Assembly: GCA_030622115.1 (NCBI GenBank) | Contig: JAUXGN010000022.1 | Location: 1-42,723 of the forward strand | Source of the DNA: Candidatus Eiseniibacteriota bacterium | GTDB taxonomy: Bacteria; Joyebacterota; Joyebacteria; Joyebacterales; Joyebacteraceae | Direction of reading: 5' to 3' | Length of the DNA: 42,723 bases | In this document: positions 1 through 6,570 of the stretch, one piece after another | Position numbering within the stretch: the stretch's first letter is position 1 | How the letters are laid out: every line of letters starts with the position of its first letter | The notes under the pieces: generated by a model | What the model saw: only the letters and a program-made list of their open reading frames with translations | The model's database searches: none | What the model was told of the DNA's origin: nothing | Program-made: the position numbers and the translations under genes

Positions 1-150
1 GGAAGACCGGAAACAGCAGAGGAAGCAAAGAGCAGGGACATGCGTCGATTAACACACGTGTTCGTCAGAGACACACTTGTTAGGCTTCTCAGGGTCTTCT
101 CCAAGAGCATCGGGAAAACCTCCTCGCAAGCACGCCACGTATCCGCAAGA
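1..150. other. left edge, no confident gene
   Basis: No open frame here has convincing coding character. One plus-strand frame entering from the left edge ends at a TAA at 50-52 after a short basic, Gln-rich stretch, which could be the C-terminal tail of a gene lying outside the window. The plus-oriented terminator-like hairpin at 151-180 would suit such a gene. This is only a weak inference because almost nothing of that gene is visible. Confidence 0.2.
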
Positions 151-180
151 CACCCCGCACAGAAGCGCGGGGTGCCTTTT
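151..180 (+). terminator. rho-independent terminator-like hairpin
   Basis: CACCCCGC (151-158) pairs perfectly with GCGGGGTG (167-174) across an 8-nt loop and is followed by CCTTTT. The T-run is on the plus strand, so it would stop transcription coming from the left edge. It also lies about 75 nt beyond the 3' end of the minus-strand gene at 253-2307, where it lacks a good U-tract but could still act as a hairpin. Confidence 0.55.
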
Positions 181-252
181 CCATATAGACCAGGTCGACT
201 CGCGCGCTCGCTTCAACCACCGCGCAGTCACCTCAGAATCCCACCACCACCC

Positions 253-2307
253 CTACCGCCACGACCCCTCGCCCACCGCGGCCTGTGCCTGCGCTCGCTT
301 CTCGGCCTGCCTGGCCTTCTGCTCTGCATTCGCTGCAGTAGCAGCCGCCCTCGCGGCCTCGACCTCCGCGTTGTAGGTCGTGCTCATCGTCGCGGGAAGC
401 CCATGCTCCTCAGGATGCAGGTAGCGGCCCAGCTCATAGCCGGTCTTCGGCGCCTCGACCACGATCCTGTGCTCCTCTGCGTACTTGTCCTGCCGGATGC
501 CCGTGACCATCCACGAGACCTTCATCCCCGGATCACCTCCCGCCACGCGGAAGCTGTTACCCGTGATCTCCTCCGCAACATAGACGGGCGCGAACCCGCC
601 GATGCACGTAAGCTGGTAGCGGAAATCACGGTTCAGGGCATCGAAGTAGTCCGGCAGCACGACCGTAGCCTCACCCGCACCGTTCAGAATGACGTTTCCG
701 TTGTAGACGTTCATCATGTCGGGACTCTCGACGAACGAGTGAGAGAGGTACATGCCCGCCGGGTCCAGCGGGTGGTCGATCTTGAACGACCCCGCCGCTT
801 TCGTCAGCGTGCCGTTCACGTGCGTGTCACCGCTGAAATAGCCGGCGTAGACCGTCCCGGCGCCGGTCGGCTCGGAACCGTATATGCTGTAGCACGTCGC
901 GGCACTGGTACCGTTGTCACAGTCGCCGTACACGCCGTAGAGCCAACCGAGGGTGTTGCTGGAGTGTGCTTCGCCTATCACACCGTACCCATCGCCGTGG
1001 AATTCGCCACCCGTTGTCCACACATCTTCCTGTCTGGCGTCACCATACACAGCGACCGCATTGCTGTTGGAGCCGTAGTACTCCGCGTGCACGACGTGCG
1101 GGGTTCCGTAGTCCTGCGCCGAGTAGATCGCGGCGCCGTAGTCCCCGATGTCGTCGCCATCGACGGTGAAGTAACCCGGGGGCTCGCCGCCAAGGATAAG
1201 ATAGGGTGACACTGCGAACTTCGAGCTGTCGGTCAGCGCGACACTGGGCCAGTCGTTGGTACCCATCCAGATCCAACTACCTTCTTCGGCGTTCATGATC
1301 CACAGAGCATCAGCACTGTCCGTCATGCCCACATACGATCCCTCGCCCGACCGGTCCCCACGAGCCTCGCCCTTGGCGGGGACATTGGGCACGAAGTGGA
1401 TCAGATTATCGTCGCCGTACGCAGGCGGGCAAATCGTGAGCAACTCATCCGGCCACCAAGTGCCGATGCCCACCGTATCGTAGGTCGCGATACCGTTGCC
1501 GACGAAGGCCCAGTCGCCGTCACTGACGCCGGTTCCGGGTTCCCAGGAACCATTACCCGAAGCATCCGACATGAGTATGTAGCCATCGTTGGCCCCGGTC
1601 GGCATGGAGAAGCCCTCCATCTCGACGTCGCCGTCGAAGAGGCCGGCCAGACCGGAGCCCGCGGCATGGCCTCTGACGGCAGCGCCGCTTCCGGTCGACC
1701 AACCGATTACGGCCGAACCGGTCCCGTCGGTATTGCCGTAGAGCGCCGCGGCACTGCTCGCCACGTTGTTCACTTTGAAGTACCCGCCGATACCCGTACC
1801 GGTGTTGGTCACACTCATCGCCCTGTCGCTGGAGCTGACGGTACCGGCGTATGGCAGTGTCAGCCCGTCGGCCTCACCAGCCCGGAGTGACGACGGTACG
1901 CTCGCCAGCTTGAGCCGCGGGGCCAGTATCTCGCCGTTGATCGTAAGATCAACGTAATACGGCGGCGTGTCGAAGTCAGGCAGAGGTGACAAGATCGAGC
2001 CAAGCTCTATGTTGAACCACCCCTGGGTGATGATCACGGAGCTGTGCGTCTCCGGCCCCCAGAGCGGCGTGCCACCGGCCTCAGCGGCGTAGATGCGCGC
2101 GTCAATATCGTGCGTTGCGCTCACGGGATCGCCCGCGGGGTAGTCAGCGAGGTAACCCTGGAACCACACGGTCTCCGCAACGTCTCTCACGGGCGACGTC
2201 TCGTCGAAGTCCACCAAGCGCGCCGATGTAGCGCTTGTGACAGCCAATCCCGCCACCAGGACCGCGGCAAGAAACACCCATCCAAAATATCGCTTTATCA
2301 TCAACAT
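253..2307 (-). CDS. large secreted protein with conserved C-terminal domain
   Basis: A 684-residue exported protein of unknown function. An N-terminal signal peptide (hydrophobic FLAAVLVAGLAVTSATSA, about residues 12-29) is followed by a domain with WFQGYLAD and INGEILAPR motifs. This N-terminal type is common in secreted proteins of FCB-group candidate phyla. The middle (about 150-480) holds Gly/Ser-rich repeats of the type ALYGNTDGTGSAVIGWS, which resemble fibre or beta-helix stalks. A C-terminal domain (about 525-640) carries FKIDHPLDP and SHSFVESPDMMNVYNGNV and is seen in many large secreted proteins. The last 30 residues are an Ala/Glu/Lys-rich probable helix. An AAAGGGG ribosome site precedes the ATG; a second ATG two codons on is also possible. 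The gene is alone on its strand here, diverging from mscS. Confidence 0.85.
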   Translation of the reverse strand: MLMIKRYFGWVFLAAVLVAGLAVTSATSARLVDFDETSPVRDVAETVWFQGYLADYPAGDPVSATHDIDARIYAAEAGGTPLWGPETHSSVIITQGWFNIELGSILSPLPDFDTPPYYVDLTINGEILAPRLKLASVPSSLRAGEADGLTLPYAGTVSSSDRAMSVTNTGTGIGGYFKVNNVASSAAALYGNTDGTGSAVIGWSTGSGAAVRGHAAGSGLAGLFDGDVEMEGFSMPTGANDGYILMSDASGNGSWEPGTGVSDGDWAFVGNGIATYDTVGIGTWWPDELLTICPPAYGDDNLIHFVPNVPAKGEARGDRSGEGSYVGMTDSADALWIMNAEEGSWIWMGTNDWPSVALTDSSKFAVSPYLILGGEPPGYFTVDGDDIGDYGAAIYSAQDYGTPHVVHAEYYGSNSNAVAVYGDARQEDVWTTGGEFHGDGYGVIGEAHSSNTLGWLYGVYGDCDNGTSAATCYSIYGSEPTGAGTVYAGYFSGDTHVNGTLTKAAGSFKIDHPLDPAGMYLSHSFVESPDMMNVYNGNVILNGAGEATVVLPDYFDALNRDFRYQLTCIGGFAPVYVAEEITGNSFRVAGGDPGMKVSWMVTGIRQDKYAEEHRIVVEAPKTGYELGRYLHPEEHGLPATMSTTYNAEVEAARAAATAANAEQKARQAEKRAQAQAAVGEGSWR

Positions 2308-2373
2308 CCCCTTTCAGGAAACCCCGACTGCGCCGTCTCTTCCCTTTCTGTGCACCATGAGTACAACTCTCAC

Positions 2374-2397
2374 GCGAGCCCTGTCAAGAGCAAGCTG
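2374..2397 (+). repeat. 24-bp direct repeat, left copy
   Basis: This 24-bp sequence recurs at 3326-3349 in the same orientation with a single mismatch (23/24). The pair brackets the mscS gene. Both copies centre on CCTGTCAAGAGCAAGCTG. The left copy ends just before the possible -35 box of the mscS promoter. Confidence 0.7.
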
Positions 2398-2398
2398 A

Positions 2399-2427
2399 TT
2401 GACCTGCCGCTCTGCATCATCTAGGCT
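2399..2427 (+). promoter_or_regulatory. possible sigma-70-type promoter of mscS
   Basis: TTGACC (2399-2404) is separated by 17 nt from TAGGCT (2422-2427), about 80 nt before the mscS ATG. The -35 box is good but the -10 box is weak, so this is a tentative assignment. Confidence 0.3.
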
Positions 2428-2505
2428 GATAGAAACGTGTCCAATTTGGGCAGCCTATTACGCGCATGCAGACATCGCTTGGTTCCCTCTTCAAGGAGCA
2501 GACTG

Positions 2506-3309
2506 ATGAACCTGGACGCGACGCTACCCCACACCAGTGTTACTCTAATGCAGACGATCACGGCGATCGGGGCGCTCGTCCTCGGCATGATCGCGGCCCG
2601 CATCGTCCTCACAATTTTCAAGCGCCAGCTCCGGAAGAGCAAGCTCTCGGACGTGCTTGTCGAGTTTCTTGCGCGGTTCTTCGGGGCGCTCCTCTACGTC
2701 ATCGTCATCCTCGTCGTCCTGAGTACGATTGGCTTGAACGTGGGATCGATCCTTCTCAGCCTGTCTGCCATGGTCGGACTCATTCTCGGTTTCGGTATGC
2801 AGGAGACGTTCAACAACGTCGCCGCAGGCACCTGGATCGCGGCCCTGAGGCCTCTCGATATCGGCGAGGTCGTCACGATCAACGGCATGACAGGGAAGGT
2901 CCACTCAGTCGGCGTCCTCGCGACCGAACTTCTGACGCCCGACAACACCCACATCACGATCCCGAACGGGCAAGTCTGGGGCTCCCCCATCGTGAACGCG
3001 ACACGCATGCCCACGCGGCGCGTGGACGTGTCGGTCGGGATCGCATACGGTAGTAGCGTTGACAGTGCCGTTTCGGTCGCCATGGAACTCATGCGATCAC
3101 ACGAACACGTGCTCGCAGACCCGGAACCCACGGTGGTTCTCACAGAGCTGGCCGACTCATCGCTGAACCTCCAGCTCCGCCCATGGGCGAACACGGAAGA
3201 TTACTGGACCGTCAAGGGCAACCTGACGCAGGGCATCTACGAGGCTCTCGGAAAGGCCAACATTGAAATCCCGTTCCCGCAGCTCGATGTGCACATGGAC
3301 AAGCCCTAG
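2506..3309 (+). CDS. mscS: small-conductance mechanosensitive channel, MscS family
   Basis: A 267-residue MscS/YggB-type channel that would open under membrane tension to release solutes during hypo-osmotic shock. After two N-terminal membrane segments (about 15-35 and 55-78), the pore helix and first beta strands show the family hallmark LSLSAMVGLILGFGMQETF followed by RPLDIGEVV and ITIPNGQVW (about 85-165). The C-terminal alpha/beta domain is complete, ending in IPFPQLDVHM. The length is typical of the minimal class. The chosen ATG has AAGGAG seven bases upstream; an in-frame GTG 69 bases earlier has no such site. The gene stands alone between two 24-bp direct repeats, and what follows on the other strand is the AbiE pair. 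Confidence 0.93.
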   Translation: MNLDATLPHTSVTLMQTITAIGALVLGMIAARIVLTIFKRQLRKSKLSDVLVEFLARFFGALLYVIVILVVLSTIGLNVGSILLSLSAMVGLILGFGMQETFNNVAAGTWIAALRPLDIGEVVTINGMTGKVHSVGVLATELLTPDNTHITIPNGQVWGSPIVNATRMPTRRVDVSVGIAYGSSVDSAVSVAMELMRSHEHVLADPEPTVVLTELADSSLNLQLRPWANTEDYWTVKGNLTQGIYEALGKANIEIPFPQLDVHMDKP

Positions 3310-3325
3310 CATGTGCGCAGCAACT

Positions 3326-3349
3326 GCGAGTCCTGTCAAGAGCAAGCTG
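3326..3349 (+). repeat. 24-bp direct repeat, right copy
   Basis: This is the second copy of the repeat at 2374-2397, 16 nt after the mscS stop codon and 36 nt beyond the 3' end of the AbiEii toxin gene on the opposite strand. No further copy was noticed elsewhere in the window. Confidence 0.7.
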
Positions 3350-3385
3350 GCAGGCGATCCAGGTTCTCGTGATGGCTCCGGATCC

Positions 3386-4309
3386 TCACCGCCTCCTCTT
3401 GAGCGCCCAGGGGCCGGGAGCCACCCAGGTTGCGTCGAACTGCCCACCTTCCGACAGTGTGACGGCGACAGGTCCCACGAACAACACAACGCCTGCCATC
3501 ACATCCACAAACAAGTCTGGGGCATCGGACAGCGCGGCCTTTTCAACAAACGCCGCCCACTGGATCTGCTTATCGCTGTCGGTAGCAAACGCCGCAGTGA
3601 ACAGCGAGGCCGCAGGCGACACGGTGGTCGTCCTCTGAGCGAAGGTGTTCGCAATCGCCTGAGCCAAGATCAGCCCCTCGAAATCGTGTGCTCTCGACAG
3701 CACCAAGACGTCGTAGAAATCCTTCATGCGACTGTTCGCGATCCCGAGCTTCACCATCGCCTGCAGCTTCTCTGCGATCGTGCTCTCCATCGTGTAGCCG
3801 CGAATGTGCGGAGCCGGGAAGTCGAGAATCGTCGGATACTCGACCTGCTGCGGTGCTGGAGTGATCACATCCCCAACACCGACATCCACCTGGATCGAAA
3901 CGCGCGACTTGCCGAGGCTTCCCATCAGACGGACACGGACGCCGACATACTCGGCCCCCCTGGTGATCTCCTTCGCAATCACGGAGCCCGCATCGAACGA
4001 CAGGCCATCCGGCTCCACCGAGGTCTCGCACACGTCCGCGAATACGGCAGCGACCACATCGACATCGTTGTTGGTCTCTCCCAGGAGATCGATGTCCCGC
4101 GTGGGCCGCGACACCGGCCCTCCCCAAACAACGAACATGAGCGCACCCTTGAGCACGAACGTCTTGGCGTGTGGGCTTTGCGACAACCTGTAGACAAACC
4201 GCTCAATCGCGAAGAGCTGGAGGAGTTCCTGAAATGGACGCCCGGACTCCTTGGCGCGGTTGAGCAGACGCTGGTGTACAGACGCAGCCAGATTCTGTGC
4301 GGCGCCCAC
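3386..4309 (-). CDS. abiEii: AbiEii/AbiGii-type nucleotidyltransferase toxin
   Basis: The toxin of a type IV toxin-antitoxin pair: a nucleotidyltransferase-fold protein (DUF1814/PF08843) of about 307 residues. The fold signature is visible as KTFVLKGALMF, then TRDIDLLG (metal-binding Asp pair), SIQVDVGVGD, and IAEKLQAM..RMKDFYDV in the second half. It ends with WVAPGPWALKRR, resembling the Trp/Pro-rich tail usual in the family. Some relatives (MenT, AbiEii) transfer nucleotides to tRNA or bind GTP; the substrate here is unknown. The start is taken as a GTG at 4309 whose G is shared with the antitoxin TAG stop (TAGTG), giving translational coupling. A longer upstream frame only mirrors the antitoxin gene. 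The 3' end of this gene has a decayed duplicate at about 10296-10410. Confidence 0.9.
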   Translation of the reverse strand: MGAAQNLAASVHQRLLNRAKESGRPFQELLQLFAIERFVYRLSQSPHAKTFVLKGALMFVVWGGPVSRPTRDIDLLGETNNDVDVVAAVFADVCETSVEPDGLSFDAGSVIAKEITRGAEYVGVRVRLMGSLGKSRVSIQVDVGVGDVITPAPQQVEYPTILDFPAPHIRGYTMESTIAEKLQAMVKLGIANSRMKDFYDVLVLSRAHDFEGLILAQAIANTFAQRTTTVSPAASLFTAAFATDSDKQIQWAAFVEKAALSDAPDLFVDVMAGVVLFVGPVAVTLSEGGQFDATWVAPGPWALKRRR

Positions 4310-4917
4310 TACAGCACGGCCTCGATGTACGGCCGCATGACCTTCTCGACGCGGCAAACCGAGGCGAGGCGCAGCAGTCCATCCAAGTCGACCTTGCCTT
4401 GTTCCAGGTAGAATCGGAGCGCCTCGACGGCCGTGTCGAGCCCGATCTTGTTGCGGAACTTGAAGCAATCCGCCACTGTTTTCTCGCGACCGTAGATTCG
4501 GACCTTCACACCATCCAAGTCGTGCGTCTCAATCCCCTCTGTGAACGCCCCGCCGCTGAACCTGAACGTTCGGATCGGTGGGTAGCTTAGGCGCGGCTCC
4601 TCAGCCCCCTTTGGAAGCGCCACATACACCTCGTGCGGTATCTGCGTCGTGAGTTCATGGAACGATAGCGCGGAGATGAGGCATATCACACCGCTCGGAA
4701 TTCGGGCAGCCACGGTTACTAGATCGGGATTCCCCAGCGGCATTCCCTCAGCGAGGCGGTACACCCCGCGGCTCACTTGCTCCAGGATCCCTCTGTCCCG
4801 CATCGCGTAGAGCGTGCCGGGGTGAACGCCGGCTTCGAGCGCCTCGGCGGTGCGAAGGACTCCTCCACGCCTGCGGAATACGGTGATTGCCCGTTCGTAT
4901 CGGTCCTGTCGATCCAT
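4309..4917 (-). CDS. abiEi: AbiEi-type antitoxin, winged-helix transcriptional repressor
   Basis: A 202-residue antitoxin of the AbiEi family (type IV TA antitoxin). The N-terminal winged helix (about 5-60) reads as VLRTAEALEAGVHPGTLYAM followed by LEQVSRGVYRL. The C-terminal AbiEi domain contains SGVICLISALSFHELT, VYVALPKG, REKTVADCFKFRNKIG and EALRFYL. In studied homologues it represses its own operon by binding inverted repeats and counteracts the toxin without forming a stable complex with it. It is the first gene of the pair and overlaps the toxin start by one base. The ATG at 4917 is preceded by a purine-rich AGAGAGTGAG; a GTG four codons earlier is an alternative. Confidence 0.9.
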   Translation of the reverse strand: MDRQDRYERAITVFRRRGGVLRTAEALEAGVHPGTLYAMRDRGILEQVSRGVYRLAEGMPLGNPDLVTVAARIPSGVICLISALSFHELTTQIPHEVYVALPKGAEEPRLSYPPIRTFRFSGGAFTEGIETHDLDGVKVRIYGREKTVADCFKFRNKIGLDTAVEALRFYLEQGKVDLDGLLRLASVCRVEKVMRPYIEAVL

Positions 4918-4945
4918 GGCGTTTCTCACTCTCTTGTGATAGAAT

Positions 4946-4973
4946 TACCTATACATACGAACATCTATAGGTA
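4946..4973. promoter_or_regulatory. inverted-repeat operator of the AbiE operon
   Basis: TACCTATA (4946-4953) and TATAGGTA (4966-4973) form a perfect inverted repeat with a 12-nt spacer. It lies 29 nt upstream of the antitoxin ATG and directly downstream of the predicted -10 box, where a bound repressor would block initiation. Autoregulation through inverted repeats is established for AbiEi antitoxins, so this is the likely binding site. Binding itself is an inference. Confidence 0.65.
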
Positions 4974-5001
4974 TCTTTATCACGATCCGCTTCAGTGTCA
5001 A
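4973..5001 (-). promoter_or_regulatory. sigma-70-type promoter of the AbiE operon
   Basis: On the minus strand a perfect TTGACA (-35, 5001-4996) is followed after 16 nt by TAAAGA, or after 17 nt by AAAGAT (-10, about 4979-4973). Transcription would start within or next to the inverted repeat at 4946-4973. Confidence 0.55.
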
Positions 5002-5127
5002 GATGATTTCCCTGCATAGGCAGCGAAGTCAAACACATTGCTCTGACTTCCCGAAAACAAAGGAATCCCATTGACTCCGACTCCCGATGTACAGGCCCAC
5101 AACATCAGGGCGCTGCTCAGGCAACGC

Positions 5128-6462
5128 ATGAAGACGATCATCCTCATAGCTGCGCTTCTCGCCGCGGCGACACTTGCCTTCGCGCAAGACCCGTGGCCGG
5201 CCGAGCCCCTCCCCTCCGCGGTCAACCTCACGGAGATCGAGGGGTCAGGCGTCAACGACTTCTACTATGACTTGAGCGGCGCCGTATGGAATCCCGTCAC
5301 CAGGACTCTATGGATCTGCCGGAACGGACCGGGCGGAGACAACTCGAAGCTCTGGGCCGTCGTCGAGAACGACGGCGGCAGCTTTGAGATCGACTACCGC
5401 GAAGGAAACCGCGGCGAGTGGACGGGCTTCGGTGACCTCGAGGGTGTCACGCAGGCCGACTTCGACGAGGACGTCGTCTACACGATCATCGAGGGCGAGG
5501 AGCGCATCAAGGCATACGATGTCTCCACCTACGGCACGGCATCCCTCCTGAACGACTGGGATACGAGCGCCTACCTGCCGCGCTCCGGAGGCGCGGGCGC
5601 CGAGGGGATCACGTTCATCCCGGATTCCTTCCTCGCGGAGGCCGGGTTCGTCGACTCAAGCGGCGTCCCGTGCGCAAGCGCGGGCGGCATGGACGGACTC
5701 ATGTTCGTCGGCCATCAGAACGGCGGTGGTGTCTTTGTGTTCGACCTCGACCGCACGACAGACGCATTCACATTCATCGGCGAGTACCAATCGGGCTACT
5801 CCGAACTCGCCGGACTCGAGTTCGATCGTTCCACCGGTGAACTCTACGCCTGGCACGACTCGGGGTTCGACATCCTGTCCGTCTTCGATCTGACATCGGA
5901 GGAGGTTCCCGGCGAGGACTACAGAAGCCTGAACGCCCTCCGGAGATACCTCGGGCCGAGCAGCGAGAACAACGAGGGAATCGCCGTCATGTCCTCGGAC
6001 GACTGCCTCGAAGGCGAACGCTCGTTCTTCATGACGGTCGACGACGGTGGCGCGACGTCGCTTCTCTGGTATCGCGAGTTCGAAGACGGATGCCCGACGT
6101 GGGTCTCTGTGCCGGACGAAACCTCGGCCACGGCCTCCGGGATTCACATCGCCGCCCACCCGAACCCGTCGAGAGACACGACGATGGTCTCGTATCAGCT
6201 CGCGGCCATATCGGATGTGTGTCTCAGGGTCTTCGATGTTGCCGGGCGAGAGATACGCACCTTGCATCTGCCAAACCGGCCTGCCGGCGAGCACGTCGTC
6301 ACCTGGGATGGTCGAAACCAGAAGGGCGACATGGTCAGAAGCGGCGTCTACCTCCTGCGCCTGGAAGCGACCGATCCAGGCGTTGGACAAGGGACTACGA
6401 CCCCCCTCGGGCAAGGCAAGGCAACCGTCATCGGGCGGGGCAAGACGACCATCGTCAGGTAG
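5128..6462 (+). CDS. secreted beta-propeller (SdiA-regulated-like) with FlgD-type tail
   Basis: A 444-residue exported protein. The ATG at 5128 begins a clean signal peptide (MKTIILIAALLAAATLAFA); upstream codons in frame give no secretion signal. The body (about 30-340) resembles the SdiA-regulated/phytase-like beta-propeller, with LTEIEGSGVND, GDLEGVTQADFDEDVVYTI, ELAGLEFDRSTGEL and NNEGIAVM as the repeated blade motifs. The C-terminus (about 355-444) is a FlgD-like Ig domain with AAHPNPSRD, LRVFDVAGREIRTL, VTWDGRNQKGD and SGVYLLRL. Such tails accompany outer-membrane or type IX-like export in FCB bacteria. The last 25 residues are oddly drawn out into Gly-x-Gly-Lys repeats. The catalytic role, if any, is unknown. 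Confidence 0.85.
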   Translation: MKTIILIAALLAAATLAFAQDPWPAEPLPSAVNLTEIEGSGVNDFYYDLSGAVWNPVTRTLWICRNGPGGDNSKLWAVVENDGGSFEIDYREGNRGEWTGFGDLEGVTQADFDEDVVYTIIEGEERIKAYDVSTYGTASLLNDWDTSAYLPRSGGAGAEGITFIPDSFLAEAGFVDSSGVPCASAGGMDGLMFVGHQNGGGVFVFDLDRTTDAFTFIGEYQSGYSELAGLEFDRSTGELYAWHDSGFDILSVFDLTSEEVPGEDYRSLNALRRYLGPSSENNEGIAVMSSDDCLEGERSFFMTVDDGGATSLLWYREFEDGCPTWVSVPDETSATASGIHIAAHPNPSRDTTMVSYQLAAISDVCLRVFDVAGREIRTLHLPNRPAGEHVVTWDGRNQKGDMVRSGVYLLRLEATDPGVGQGTTTPLGQGKATVIGRGKTTIVR

Positions 6463-6503
6463 GATCACCAGGCGCCCGCCCAGCAACCACTCACACAAGA
6501 AGA

Positions 6504-6551
6504 CGGACAGAACCTGCCCCCGCCCGGGACCAGCCCTGTCCGCCTTTTCTG
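6504..6551. terminator. bidirectional terminator-like hairpin between convergent genes
   Basis: CGGACAG (6504-6510) pairs with CTGTCCG (6536-6542), enclosing a GC-rich 25-nt loop. CCTTTTCTG follows on the plus strand, and TCTTCTTG follows on the minus strand. It sits in the gap between the convergent genes ending at 6462 and 6571, so it can serve both. Confidence 0.5.
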
Positions 6552-6570
6552 AACTTCGATTCTGACGATC

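Noticed and set aside
40-1209. Long plus-strand open frame opposite the secreted protein at 253-2307
   Set aside because: It is Arg/Val/His-rich antisense sequence without ribosome site or domain; the minus-strand frame has a signal peptide and known motifs.
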